From assembly GCA_050157065.1 (NCBI GenBank), contig CP189573.1: a stretch of DNA of 64,000 nt. One strand, 5' to 3'. The position numbers and the translations under genes are program-made. The notes under the pieces were generated by a model that worked only from the letters and a program-made list of their open reading frames with translations, had not been told where the DNA came from and made no database searches. Shown here piece by piece: positions 44,786 through 52,918 of the stretch (positions are counted from its first letter, which is position 1; each line of letters starts with the position of its first letter). This DNA comes from Avipropionibacterium sp050157065 (GTDB lineage Bacteria > Actinomycetota > Actinomycetes > Propionibacteriales > Propionibacteriaceae).

Positions 44786-45417
44786 ATGACGACTTCGCCA
44801 CGCGGGGTGTCGAACACCGCAGCCATCAGCCCGGGGTTGCCGTTCGGGCTCACCCACTCGACCTCGAGGTCGTCGATCACCTCGTCGATCCCACCGCCGA
44901 TCCAGTCGCGGACCCGGTCGGGGTCGCCGGCGATCACGATGCGCTTCAGGGCGATCTGGCTCAGCCGGGCGCCCGGGTGGTAGCGCTCCTCGCTCTCCCA
45001 GTGCACGAAGAAGGGCAACTGCGGATCGGCCTGCAGGCCCTTGATGCCGAGCTGGGTCCAGGCGAGCTGCTCACCGGTCGGCAACACCCGCGCCCCCGGA
45101 GCCGCGGACCGGCCGAGCCGCTCCTCGAAGGGGGCCATGTCGTCGACGGCCAGCACCCACGCGAGCCAGCCACCGCCGGCGTCGCTGCGCGCCCGTACGG
45201 CCTGACCGAACGGGGCCTTGTCGGCGGCGGGGTGGTCGAGCACCTGGACGAGCTCGACGTAGCGGCCGCCCTGGATCGGGAGGGTCATGTTGGTCGTGCC
45301 GAAGCGGGGGTGGATGCCGCCGTCATTGAAGTCCTCGCCCAACTGCTCGCCCAGATGGGCGGCGCTGGCGGCGAGCCCATCCGGCGTGACGGCGAAGGAC
45401 AGGTGATCGAGACGCAT
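44782..45417 (-). CDS. Glyoxalase-like domain protein
   Basis: The 211-residue protein matches the long glyoxalase-like family (PF13468 type), with RLDHLSFAVTPDGLAASAAHLGEQLG, HPRFGTTNMTLPIQGGRYVELVQVLDHP in the first half and the second VOC-like half ending VFDTPRGEVVI. The putative metal ligands are H5 and E57 (in GRYVELVQ). Substrate unknown. ATG 45417 is used because family similarity starts there; ATG 45426 is close by. Its TGA begins the 17-bp repeat array leading to hisC, so the two genes are probably translated in sequence. Confidence 0.78.
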   Translation of the reverse strand: MRLDHLSFAVTPDGLAASAAHLGEQLGEDFNDGGIHPRFGTTNMTLPIQGGRYVELVQVLDHPAADKAPFGQAVRARSDAGGGWLAWVLAVDDMAPFEERLGRSAAPGARVLPTGEQLAWTQLGIKGLQADPQLPFFVHWESEERYHPGARLSQIALKRIVIAGDPDRVRDWIGGGIDEVIDDLEVEWVSPNGNPGLMAAVFDTPRGEVVI

Positions 45418-45451
45418 AGATGGCATTACACATGATGGGGCCGATGCCCCG

Positions 45452-46210
45452 TCATGCGGTCCCGTCGAACACTGCGGCACTGGCCGGGTGGGACAGCCCG
45501 CGGCCGGCGCCGGTGAACTCCTCGCACAGCCGGACCAGCTCGCGGTAGGCGGGCCGCCCCATCAGCTCGACGAGCTCGTCGGAATTGCTGCGGTAGACCG
45601 GCTCGGAACCGGTGTGGGCCTCGGTGTTGGAGGTGCAGTACCAGTCGAGCTCGTGCCCGCCGGGTCCCCAGCCCTCACGGACGTACTCGCCGATGGTGAT
45701 CTCGAGGTACTCGGTGTCGTCGGCCCGGGTCACGTTGCGGTAGCCGCGGCGGATCGGCAGCTGCCAGCACACGTCCGGCTTGGTCTTGACGAAGCTGCGG
45801 CCCTGGTCGAGCGCGAGCTTGTGCAGGGCGCACCCCTCACCACCGGCGAATCCGGGACGGTTGAGGAAGATGCAGGCCCCCTTCACCACCCGCGTCTTCC
45901 GGGCGCCGCCGGACTCCTTGACCGCCCAGCCGCCCTTGTGGCCCTTGCCGTGGAACTGCCACTGCTCCGGCGACAGGTCCGCCACCGCCTCGGCGACCCG
46001 CGCCTCGTCGTCGGCGTCGGCGAAGTGGGCACCCAGGGTGCAGCAGCCGTCATCGGGCCGGTCGGCGTAGATGCCCTGGCAGCCGGCGCCGAAGATGCAC
46101 CGCCAGTAGGAGGTGAGCCAGGTCAGGTCACACCGGAACACCTGGTCGGCGTCGGCCGGATCGACGAACTCGACGAATGCGCGTGGGAACGCGACCTGCA
46201 CCTCGGGCAT
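45452..46210 (-). CDS. Cysteine-rich conserved protein, possible metal-binding protein
   Basis: The 252-residue protein has many cysteines in the pattern of a metal site: C27, C38, C44, C56, C57, C113, C127 and C148. The segment RCIFGAGCQGIYADRPDDGCCTLG and the later GACIFLNRPGFAGGEGCALHKLAL resemble zinc/iron-chelating families (YkgJ or DUF3109 type) but I cannot assign one. No membrane segment or signal peptide is seen. ATG 46210 lies six bases after TAGGGT on the minus strand, so the gene looks leaderless. Its stop lies 34 bases before the glyoxalase-like gene. The function is unknown. Confidence 0.78.
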   Translation of the reverse strand: MPEVQVAFPRAFVEFVDPADADQVFRCDLTWLTSYWRCIFGAGCQGIYADRPDDGCCTLGAHFADADDEARVAEAVADLSPEQWQFHGKGHKGGWAVKESGGARKTRVVKGACIFLNRPGFAGGEGCALHKLALDQGRSFVKTKPDVCWQLPIRRGYRNVTRADDTEYLEITIGEYVREGWGPGGHELDWYCTSNTEAHTGSEPVYRSNSDELVELMGRPAYRELVRLCEEFTGAGRGLSHPASAAVFDGTA

Positions 46211-46254
46211 TGGGCCACCCTACGTGGGACTCGTCGCCTCGTCGCCGTGGGGAA

Positions 46255-46309
46255 GGGCGCCACAGCGACGTTGGTGGAGCTGACGTCCATGTGTGTCGCT
46301 GTGGCGCCC
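46255..46309. repeat. Intergenic palindrome family, copy 1
   Basis: The 55-base element has outer arms GGGCGCCACAGCGAC and GTCGCTGTGGCGCCC; the middle is less symmetrical than in the copy at 47358. ATTTTACGAG follows on the right, as in the other copies. It lies between divergent genes (45452-46210 and 46415-47257), so here it cannot be a terminator of either. Confidence 0.85.
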
Positions 46310-46414
46310 GATTTTACGAGCGTGGCCTGTGGATGACGCCCGATTCGGCCGGAGTTTTCCACCGATCCGGTTTTCGGGTGACCCGTGGCGGGCCTGAAGT
46401 CCCACCGTCAAGAC

Positions 46415-47257
46415 ATGAGTGATGCGATCCATTCCAGGCAATCCCTCGTCGACGCCTTCGGCCGGCGCGACTTCGAGGAGGCGGTCCGCACCGGTGCGGT
46501 CGAGAAGGTCGCGAACGGGTGGTACGCCGTGCCCGGTCAGGCCGCGACCGATGCGCTGCGGGCCGTCCGACTCGGCGGCAGGCTGGGATGCCTGTCCGGC
46601 GCGGCGTTCCACGGGCTGTGGGTGCCGCCCACCGATGAGCTGCACCTGGTCATGCGGCGGCCCGGCCGGCGTCCGGTCGTCGACCAACGCGGCGGGCGGG
46701 TCCAGGTGCATCCGGTCCGCACGTGGCCGAGTGACCAGGTGGCGTGCACCGTGGCCGACTGCGTGGGCCAGGTGTTGCGCCACCACGACGCCGAGACGGG
46801 GCTGATCGTCGCCGAGTCGGCGCTCAACCTCGGCCTGCTGGGCATGGTCGAGCTCGCCGAGCTCAACCGGGGGCTGCCGGCCCGGAAGCAGCGCGTGATC
46901 AGCCGGGCGGTCGACAACTCCCAGTCCGGCAGCGAGACCCGGGTCCGGTTGTTCTTCGACCGGTCGGGGGTGCCGGTGAGATCGCAGGTGCCGATCTCCG
47001 GCGTCGGGATCGTGGACCTGCTGGTCGGCAACAGCCTGGTGATCGAGTGCGACAGCCGGCGCCACCACACCGGTGAGAGCAACTACCACGGCGATCGGCG
47101 TCGTGACCTGCGGTTGCACGAGCTGCGCTACACGGTGGTCCGGCTGACCTGGGAGCAGATCTTCCTCGACTGGGAGCAGACGACCCAGGTGCTGACGGGA
47201 CTGATCCGGGCCCGGGTGCACCGCCGGCAGCCCCGTCAACCACACGCCTGGGGGTGA
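46415..47257 (+). CDS. AbiEi-like / DUF559-type protein
   Basis: The 280-residue protein has an N-terminal winged-helix-like part (LVDAFGRRDFEEAVRTGAVEKVANGWYAVPG) as in AbiEi-type antitoxin regulators. The C-terminal half (SQVPISGVGIVDLLVGNSLVIECDSRRHH ... RRDLRLHELRYTVVRLTWEQIF) matches DUF559/Vsr-like endonuclease folds with the D-x(n)-ExD core. Such fusions are common, unassigned genes in Propionibacteriales. No AbiEii toxin partner lies next to it. ATG 46415 is preferred; GTG 46385 is possible. A role in phage defence or transfer is only suggested by family context. Confidence 0.7.
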   Translation: MSDAIHSRQSLVDAFGRRDFEEAVRTGAVEKVANGWYAVPGQAATDALRAVRLGGRLGCLSGAAFHGLWVPPTDELHLVMRRPGRRPVVDQRGGRVQVHPVRTWPSDQVACTVADCVGQVLRHHDAETGLIVAESALNLGLLGMVELAELNRGLPARKQRVISRAVDNSQSGSETRVRLFFDRSGVPVRSQVPISGVGIVDLLVGNSLVIECDSRRHHTGESNYHGDRRRDLRLHELRYTVVRLTWEQIFLDWEQTTQVLTGLIRARVHRRQPRQPHAWG

Positions 47258-47275
47258 TGCGGGCGCCGGTCGGGC

Positions 47276-47340
47276 CGGATTCGGCGGTGAAACGGGCCCC
47301 GGCCGGTCGGATTCGGCGGTGAAACGGGACCCGGACGGCC
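47276..47340 (+). repeat. 32-bp direct repeat
   Basis: CGGATTCGGCGGTGAAACGGG occurs at 47276 and 47308 with related bases between. It lies in the non-coding gap 47258-47534, which also holds the best palindrome copy and, after it, a 21-base repeat of GCCCACCGCCGCCGGA. No gene is seen in this gap. Confidence 0.7.
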
Positions 47341-47357
47341 GGACTCGTCGTAAAAAG

Positions 47358-47412
47358 GGGCGCCACAGCGACACACGTGGACGTCAGCTCCACGTGTGTC
47401 GCTGTGGCGCCC
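47358..47412. repeat. Intergenic palindrome family, copy 2 (perfect)
   Basis: This copy has two perfect 24-base arms around a seven-base loop (CGTCAGC). The symmetry continues outside with CGTCGTAAAAAG on the left and its near mirror CACCTCTACGACG on the right. It lies between two genes on the same strand. Confidence 0.9.
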
Positions 47413-47534
47413 ACCTCTACGACGACCCGGGCCCACCGCCGCCGGATCGAGGCCCACCGCCGCCGGACCGGGCCCCGCGGGGCGGCTTTCGCCGGGGTGG
47501 CGGGCCGGTGGGGGGATGGCATTACGCTGGACAG

Positions 47535-48347
47535 GTGAGTGTCAGCCCCATGCCCAAGATCGTGCTGTCGACGTCGTGTGTGTATCCGGAGTCGACCGCG
47601 AGCGGATTCGAGATCGCCCACCGGCTCGGTTACGACGCCGTCGAGGTGATGGTCGGGATCGATCCGGTGGCGGCCGACATCGACGCGGTCAAGAAGCTGC
47701 GCGACTACCACCAGGTCGAGGTGGCCTCCATCCACGCCCCCTGCCTGCTGGTCACCCAGCGGGTCTGGGGCAACGACCCGTGGGAGAAGCTCGAGCGCTC
47801 CGCCGTCGCCGCCCGCACCCTCGGCGCCGACACCGTGGTGGTCCACCCGCCGTTCCGTTGGCAGCGTGATTATGCAACCTCGTTCGTGGAGGGGATCCGC
47901 CGGCTCAACGCGTCCACCGGCATCACCTTCGCGGTCGAGAACATGTACCCGTGGCGCACCGGCCGGGCCGAGCTGAAGGCCTACATGCCCGGCTGGGACC
48001 CGGCCGAGTTCGACTACGACCACCTGACCCTCGACCTGTCGCACGCCTCGACCGCGAAGCAGCAGTCGCTGGACCTGGTCGGCCAGTGGGGGGATCGCCT
48101 CCACCACCTGCACCTGACCGACGGTCGCGGCAGCCTGAAGGACGAACACCTGTTGCCCGGCGACGGCGACCAGCAGGCCGACAAGGTGCTGGCCAAGCTG
48201 ACCGAACGCGGCTTCTCCGGCCACGTGGTGCTCGAGGCCAACACCCGGCGGTCGGCGTCACGCCACGAGCGCGAGGAGAAGCTGGCCCGCGCGCTCGCCT
48301 TCATCAAGACCCACCTGGGCGCCACGGCTCCCACCCCGGCGGCCTGA
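47535..48347 (+). CDS. Sugar phosphate isomerase/epimerase (Rv0498-like)
   Basis: The 270-residue protein has the xylose-isomerase-like TIM barrel: VLSTSCVYPESTASGFEIAHRLGYDAVEVMVG at the start, EVASIHAPCLL, TVVVHPPFRWQ, FAVENMYPW and LTLDLSHASTAK with the metal-binding Glu and His, HLHLTDGRGSLKDEHLLPGDG and VVLEANTR at the end. The substrate is not known. Position before proC, an excisionase-like gene and bS22 matches Rv0498 in M. tuberculosis. GTG 47535 lies six bases after TACGCT without a ribosome-binding site: leaderless. The next gene follows after 24 bases. Confidence 0.88.
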   Translation: MSVSPMPKIVLSTSCVYPESTASGFEIAHRLGYDAVEVMVGIDPVAADIDAVKKLRDYHQVEVASIHAPCLLVTQRVWGNDPWEKLERSAVAARTLGADTVVVHPPFRWQRDYATSFVEGIRRLNASTGITFAVENMYPWRTGRAELKAYMPGWDPAEFDYDHLTLDLSHASTAKQQSLDLVGQWGDRLHHLHLTDGRGSLKDEHLLPGDGDQQADKVLAKLTERGFSGHVVLEANTRRSASRHEREEKLARALAFIKTHLGATAPTPAA

Positions 48348-48371
48348 CCACCCCCGACGACGGAGGCCTTG

Positions 48372-49304
48372 ATGCTGCGGAGCGTGCTGGTGGCGGCCTC
48401 CCGGCAGCCATGGCTCAAGCAGGCGGCACTGTCGCTGCCGATGACGAACGCCATGATCAACAGCTACGTCGCCGGCGACGACATCGACGATGCGGTCGCG
48501 ACGGCGGGCCGACTCCACGCCGCCGGCCTCATGATCAGCATCGACCGGCTCGGCGAGGACGTCACCGAGGCGGCGCAGGCCGATCAGGCGACCGCCGCGT
48601 ACGTCGACCTGTTGGCCGCACTGGCCCGGACCGGACTCACCGGCACTGCTGAGGTGTCGGTCAAGTTGTCGGCCCTGGGGCAGCAGCTCGCCACCGACAC
48701 CGGCACCGATCCGGCCGCTGACAACCTGCGGGCGATCTGCCTGGCCGCCGAGACGTTGCGGACCACCGTCACCGTCGACATGGAGGACCACACGCGGCTC
48801 GACGACACCCTCGCCACGGTCACCGAGGTCCGACGTCGGCACCCCGACCTCGGCGTGGTGCTGCAGGCCTACCTCCACCGGAGTGAGGCCGACTGTCGCG
48901 AACTGGCGGTGGCCGGGTCCCGGGTCCGGCTGTGCAAGGGCGCCTACGACGAGCCGCCCGAGGTCGCGATCACCGACCGGCACCAGGTCGACCTGTCCTA
49001 CGTTCGCTGCCTGCGCGAGCTGATGCGTGGTGACGGGTACCCGATGGTGGCGACCCACGACCCGCGCCTGATCGAGATCGCGCAGGACCTGGCGATCCGG
49101 TACGACCGCGGCCCGGGTGACTTCGAGTTCCAGATGCTGCACGGGGTCCGGCCCCGCGAACAGGCCCGGCTGGTCAACGCCGGCCACCGGGTGAGGGTGT
49201 ACCTGCCGTACGGCACCGACTGGTACGGCTACCTGGTCCGCCGGATGGCGGAGCGGCCGAGCAACCTGCTGCTCTTCCTGCGCTCACTGGTGCAGCGCGG
49301 CTGA
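48372..49304 (+). CDS. Proline dehydrogenase
   Basis: The 310-residue flavoenzyme oxidises proline to 1-pyrroline-5-carboxylate. It is the monofunctional PutA-type barrel: SVKLSALGQQL, VDMEDHTRLDDTL, VLQAYLHRSEAD, RLCKGAYDEP, VATHDPRLIE, FEFQMLHGVR and the closing RVYLPYGTDWYGYLVRRMAERPSN, which carries the two substrate-binding arginines. ATG 48372 is taken because GGAGG lies five bases upstream, although TTG directly precedes it in frame. It lies near proC, so both directions of proline metabolism are encoded within 4 kb. The P5C dehydrogenase is not in this window. Confidence 0.93.
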   Translation: MLRSVLVAASRQPWLKQAALSLPMTNAMINSYVAGDDIDDAVATAGRLHAAGLMISIDRLGEDVTEAAQADQATAAYVDLLAALARTGLTGTAEVSVKLSALGQQLATDTGTDPAADNLRAICLAAETLRTTVTVDMEDHTRLDDTLATVTEVRRRHPDLGVVLQAYLHRSEADCRELAVAGSRVRLCKGAYDEPPEVAITDRHQVDLSYVRCLRELMRGDGYPMVATHDPRLIEIAQDLAIRYDRGPGDFEFQMLHGVRPREQARLVNAGHRVRVYLPYGTDWYGYLVRRMAERPSNLLLFLRSLVQRG

Positions 49305-49316
49305 GGCCCGCGCGGT

Positions 49317-50177
49317 TCACAACCAGTCGAGGTACGGCGCCGCCAGCGTGTAGCCGACGAACGACACGATGTCGAGCAGGATGTGCGCGATGACCAACGG
49401 CATCACCCGCTTGCAGCGGACGAACACCACGCCGAAGATCAGCCCCATGATCAGGTTGCCGACGAACCCGCCGAAGCCCTGGTAGAGGTGGTACGTCCCG
49501 CGGACCAGTGCCGAGGAGATGATCACCACTGCCCAGTTCCAGCCGAGCTGCCGACCCCGGACGTACCACCAGCCGAGCATGATCACCTCCTCCAGGATCC
49601 CGTTCATGGCGGCCAGTCCGACCAGCACCGGCAGCGTCCACCAGTGCTCGGTGAGGTTGGCCGGGGAGATGTTGGTGTTGAGCCCGAGCGCACGGGCGCC
49701 GAGGTAGAGGCCGAGCCCTGGGATCCCGATCACCGCAGCCATCAGCAGGCCGAGCGCCAGGTCGGGCAGCGGCCGCCGCGCGTCCAGTCCGATCAGGTGC
49801 CGCGCCCCGCGGAAGCTGATCGTCAGCAGGTACACGGCCAGGAAGGCCGGCAGCACCGGCAGCACGATGCCGAGCACCTGGTAGATCAGGTCGAGCCACG
49901 GTCGGTCCGGTACCACCGAGGTGTTCATCGACGTGGTCTGCTGGCTCAGCGGCTGGTCGGGACGGGTCAACCGTTCGATGATCGACACCACCGAGTAGAC
50001 CGCCGACCGACCCAGCGACACTCCCAGCAGCAGCACCAGCTCGATGATCAACAGCGCCCGCGGCAGCACGGTCCGCACCTGCGCCGGAGCGAAGCCGGCC
50101 CCCATCGACCACGTCGTCGCGGATCCGGCCGGCACGCCCGCACCGACCCGCAGCGGTGGTTCCGCGCCTGAGGTCAT
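49317..50177 (-). CDS. CPBP-family intramembrane metalloprotease
   Basis: The 286-residue protein has about eight membrane helices. The CAAX-protease/bacteriocin-processing motifs lie at MNGILEEVIMLGWWYVRG (the EExxxR-like motif 1, here with Glu-Glu and a later Arg), GTYHLYQG (motif 2 His) and MPLVIAHILLDIVSF (motif 3 His/Asp). Such proteases cut membrane or prenylated substrates, or act as immunity proteins; the target is unknown. ATG 50177 lies six bases after TACGGT on the minus strand, hence leaderless. It converges with the proline dehydrogenase gene. Confidence 0.85.
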   Translation of the reverse strand: MTSGAEPPLRVGAGVPAGSATTWSMGAGFAPAQVRTVLPRALLIIELVLLLGVSLGRSAVYSVVSIIERLTRPDQPLSQQTTSMNTSVVPDRPWLDLIYQVLGIVLPVLPAFLAVYLLTISFRGARHLIGLDARRPLPDLALGLLMAAVIGIPGLGLYLGARALGLNTNISPANLTEHWWTLPVLVGLAAMNGILEEVIMLGWWYVRGRQLGWNWAVVIISSALVRGTYHLYQGFGGFVGNLIMGLIFGVVFVRCKRVMPLVIAHILLDIVSFVGYTLAAPYLDWL

Positions 50178-50261
50178 GGCATCACCGTAGACCGCCGGGG
50201 ATCGGCTGCCCGGCAAGCTGTGGCGGGGAGTATCGTTGCCATCATTGACAAGGAGGTCGAG

Positions 50262-50936
50262 ATGTCCGACAACTCTTCTCCCGACTCTTCCGCCACCGGG
50301 GCGGGAACCTCGGCAACCGACGAGCGCGACGCGGTGGGTCCTCCCGTGGTCACCATCTGGGAGTACTACGGCGCCGGTGCCACCCAGATCGGCACGGTGG
50401 TGGCCGACGAGCTCGGCGTGCCCTTCCACCCCCAGGCCTTCACCTCCGAGGACATCGAGGGCAGTGAGGACTCGCGGCTGGCCAACAACGCGATGCTCAC
50501 CCGGGTGTTCTCGGCGATGGGCGGGGCGTACGGCGGCTTCGACGGCCGCGACATCGTCGCCACCCAGAAGGACAAGCGGGACCTGATCACCGACAACGAC
50601 GAGACGGTGCTGAACAGTGCCCGCTCCGGCGGGGTGATCATCGGCCGCAATGCGACGGTCATCCTCGCCCGTCGCCCCAACACCGTGCACGTGCTGCTCA
50701 CCGGTGCGGTCGACGACCGGGTGGCCCGGGCCGCCGAGGAGACCGGCGAGCCGACCAGCCGTATCGCCGACCGGCAACGTCGTGAGGACCGGGTCCGCGC
50801 CGACATGTCCAAGGTGCTGTACGGGTGGGACCCGCGACTGCCCGACCGGTACGACATCGTCATCAACACCAGCCGGATCTCACTGGCCGCGGCCGCTGCG
50901 GCCATCGTCGACGTGGTCCGCGCCGGGGCCCGCTGA
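50262..50936 (+). CDS. Cytidylate-kinase-like family protein
   Basis: The 224-residue protein has a disordered Ser/Asp/Thr head (1-28) and a P-loop-kinase-like domain of the cytidylate-kinase-like family: VVTIWEYYGAGATQIGTVVADELGVPFHPQAF, GVIIGRNATVILARRPNTVHVLLTGAVDDRVARA and the LID-like RRED segment. The usual GxGGSGKS of true Cmk is replaced by GAGATQIG, so phosphoryl-transfer activity is unsure. AAGGAGGT precedes ATG by four bases and TATCGT at 50231 is a possible -10. The function is unknown. Confidence 0.8.
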   Translation: MSDNSSPDSSATGAGTSATDERDAVGPPVVTIWEYYGAGATQIGTVVADELGVPFHPQAFTSEDIEGSEDSRLANNAMLTRVFSAMGGAYGGFDGRDIVATQKDKRDLITDNDETVLNSARSGGVIIGRNATVILARRPNTVHVLLTGAVDDRVARAAEETGEPTSRIADRQRREDRVRADMSKVLYGWDPRLPDRYDIVINTSRISLAAAAAAIVDVVRAGAR

Positions 50937-51017
50937 CCACGGTCCGCACGGGTCCGATCGGATCCCACGCGTTGAACGACATGGTGCTTGTCGGAGCGAC
51001 CTCGTAGGCTCGGGTGC

Positions 51018-52064
51018 ATGCATGTCGGAATCTTTGGAGCAACTGGTCAGGTCGGCGGGGTCATGCGAACCCTGCTCGAGCAGCGTGACTTCCCGGTCAC
51101 CAGCGTGCGGTACTTCGCGTCCGCCCGCTCGGCGGGCAAGCAGCTGCCGTGGCGCGACACCATGATCACCGTCGAGGACACCGAGACCGCTGACTTCAGC
51201 GGGCTCGACATCGCGCTGTTCTCCAACGGCAAGCAGGCTTCGAAGGCGACCGCCCCCAAGGTCGCGACAGCCGGTGCGGTCGTGGTCGACAACTCGAGCG
51301 CATGGCGGCTCGACCCGGAGGTCCCGCTGGTGGTCAGCGAGGTCAACCCCGACGACGTGGTCGACCCGCCGAAGGGCATCATCGCCAACCCGAACTGCAC
51401 CACGATGGCCGCGATGCCGGTGCTGAAGCCGCTGCACGACGAGGCCGGGCTGGCCCGGCTGGTCGTCGCCACCTACCAGGCCGTGTCCGGCTCGGGCGGT
51501 GCCGGTGTCGACGAGCTCGACAGCCAGGCCCGCGCGGTCACGAACGACGCCGCCCAGTTGGCCTTCGACGGTGCCGCGGTGACGTTCCCCGAGCCGCAGA
51601 CCTACGTCAAGCCGATCGCGTACAACGTGTTGCCGATGGCCGGGTCGATCGTCGACGACGGGTCGGGCGAGACCGACGAGGAGCAGAAGCTCCGCAACGA
51701 GTCGCGCAAGATCCTCCACCTGCCCGACCTGCTGGTCGCCGGCACCTGTGTCCGGGTCCCGGTGTTCACCGGGCACTCGTTGGCGATCCACGTCGAGTTC
51801 GACCGGCCGATCACCCCGGAGCGGGCCACCGAACTGCTCGGCGCCGCCCCCGGTGTGGTGCTCAGTGACGTGCCGACCCCGCTCGAGGCGGCCGGCCAGG
51901 ACCCCTGCTACGTCGGACGGATCCGCGCCGACCGGTCGGTGCCCGAGGGCCGTGGCCTGGTGCTGTTCGTCAGCAACGACAACCTCCGCAAGGGCGCCGC
52001 GCTCAACACCATCCAGATCGCCGAACTGGTCGCCAGGAACGCGCAGGCGAAGGTCGGCGCATGA
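51018..52064 (+). CDS. asd: Aspartate-semialdehyde dehydrogenase
   Basis: Asd reduces aspartyl phosphate to aspartate semialdehyde for lysine/DAP, threonine and methionine. The 348-residue protein has the NADP-binding GIFGATGQVGGVMRTLL, the phosphate-binding FASARSAGKQL, the active-site cysteine in NPNCTTMAAM, VSGSGGAGVDEL and VPVFTGHSLAIHVEF with the substrate His. ATG 51018 lies seven bases after TAGGCT and lacks a Shine-Dalgarno, so it is leaderless. Its stop overlaps the proC ATG (ATGA). No ask gene is adjacent, unlike in many actinomycetes. Confidence 0.95.
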   Translation: MHVGIFGATGQVGGVMRTLLEQRDFPVTSVRYFASARSAGKQLPWRDTMITVEDTETADFSGLDIALFSNGKQASKATAPKVATAGAVVVDNSSAWRLDPEVPLVVSEVNPDDVVDPPKGIIANPNCTTMAAMPVLKPLHDEAGLARLVVATYQAVSGSGGAGVDELDSQARAVTNDAAQLAFDGAAVTFPEPQTYVKPIAYNVLPMAGSIVDDGSGETDEEQKLRNESRKILHLPDLLVAGTCVRVPVFTGHSLAIHVEFDRPITPERATELLGAAPGVVLSDVPTPLEAAGQDPCYVGRIRADRSVPEGRGLVLFVSNDNLRKGAALNTIQIAELVARNAQAKVGA

Positions 52065-52918
52065 CCGCGGCCGGCGCCGTGAGGCTGACGGTCATCGGTG
52101 CCGGCGTGATGGGGGAGACCCTGCTGTCAGGGCTGCTCCGTTCGGGGTGGCAGGCCGGCGACATCGTCGCGACCGACCGCCGCCCCGAGCGGTGCGCCGA
52201 GCTCGTCGAGCGGTACGGCATCACCACCGCGGAGAACGTCGACGCGGTCCGTGGTGCCCACACCGTGCTGCTCGTGGTGAAGCCGCAGGACCTCGTACCG
52301 GTGCTGGACGAGATCGCCGAGGACCTGCCCGCCGACACCTTGGTGGTGTCGCTGGTGGCCGGCGTCCCGGCGGCGTTGATCGAGTCACGGCTGCGGCCCG
52401 GGACACCGGTGGTGCGGGTGATGCCGAACACGCCCGCCCAGGTCGACCAGGGCATGGCGGCGGTGTCGCCGGGGCAGCACGCCACGGCCGACCACGTGGA
52501 GCGGGTGCACGCCGTGCTGGCCGCGACCGGCAAGGTGATCACGGTCCCGGAGGCCTACCAGGACGCGGTCACCGCGATCTCCGGATCCGGCCCGGCGTAC
52601 CTGTTCTTCGTCGCCGAGGCCATGGTCGAGTCCGGCGTCCACCTCGGGCTGCCGCGCGACATCGCCACCCAGCTCGTGGTGCAGACCATGCTCGGCTCGG
52701 CCACCCTGCTCGCCGAGACCGAGGAGCACCCGACCGTGCTGCGCGAGCGGGTCACCTCACCGGGTGGTACGACGGCCGCGGCTATCCGCGAACTCGAGGA
52801 CCACAAGGTACGAGCGGCGTTCCTGACCGCGATGGAGGCGGCCCGCAACCGGAGTCGCGAGCTCGCCCAGGCGGCGGCCAGGGACGTCTCGACGAGCTCG
52901 CCGGGCGGGGATCGGTGA
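52061..52918 (+). CDS. proC: Pyrroline-5-carboxylate reductase
   Basis: ProC reduces 1-pyrroline-5-carboxylate to proline with NADPH. The 285-residue protein shows the Rossmann start LTVIGAGVMGETLLSGLLRSG, VLLVVKPQDL, VVRVMPNTPAQVDQGMAAVSPG and the signature ITAISGSGPAYLFFVAEAMVESGVHLGL plus VTSPGGTTAAAIRELE in the C-terminal dimerisation domain. It starts at an ATG that overlaps the asd stop and ends in a TGA that overlaps the acuC GTG. Position and neighbours match M. tuberculosis Rv0500. Confidence 0.96.
   Translation: MTAAGAVRLTVIGAGVMGETLLSGLLRSGWQAGDIVATDRRPERCAELVERYGITTAENVDAVRGAHTVLLVVKPQDLVPVLDEIAEDLPADTLVVSLVAGVPAALIESRLRPGTPVVRVMPNTPAQVDQGMAAVSPGQHATADHVERVHAVLAATGKVITVPEAYQDAVTAISGSGPAYLFFVAEAMVESGVHLGLPRDIATQLVVQTMLGSATLLAETEEHPTVLRERVTSPGGTTAAAIRELEDHKVRAAFLTAMEAARNRSRELAQAAARDVSTSSPGGDR

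Noticed and set aside
46255..46309. Palindrome as intrinsic terminator
   Set aside because: The copy lies between divergent promoters, and the same element occurs in gaps of every orientation.
47258..47534. Possible short genes in the repeat-rich gap
   Set aside because: Open frames here are made of the 32-bp and 21-bp repeats and the palindrome, giving Pro/Arg/Gly repeats without start signals.
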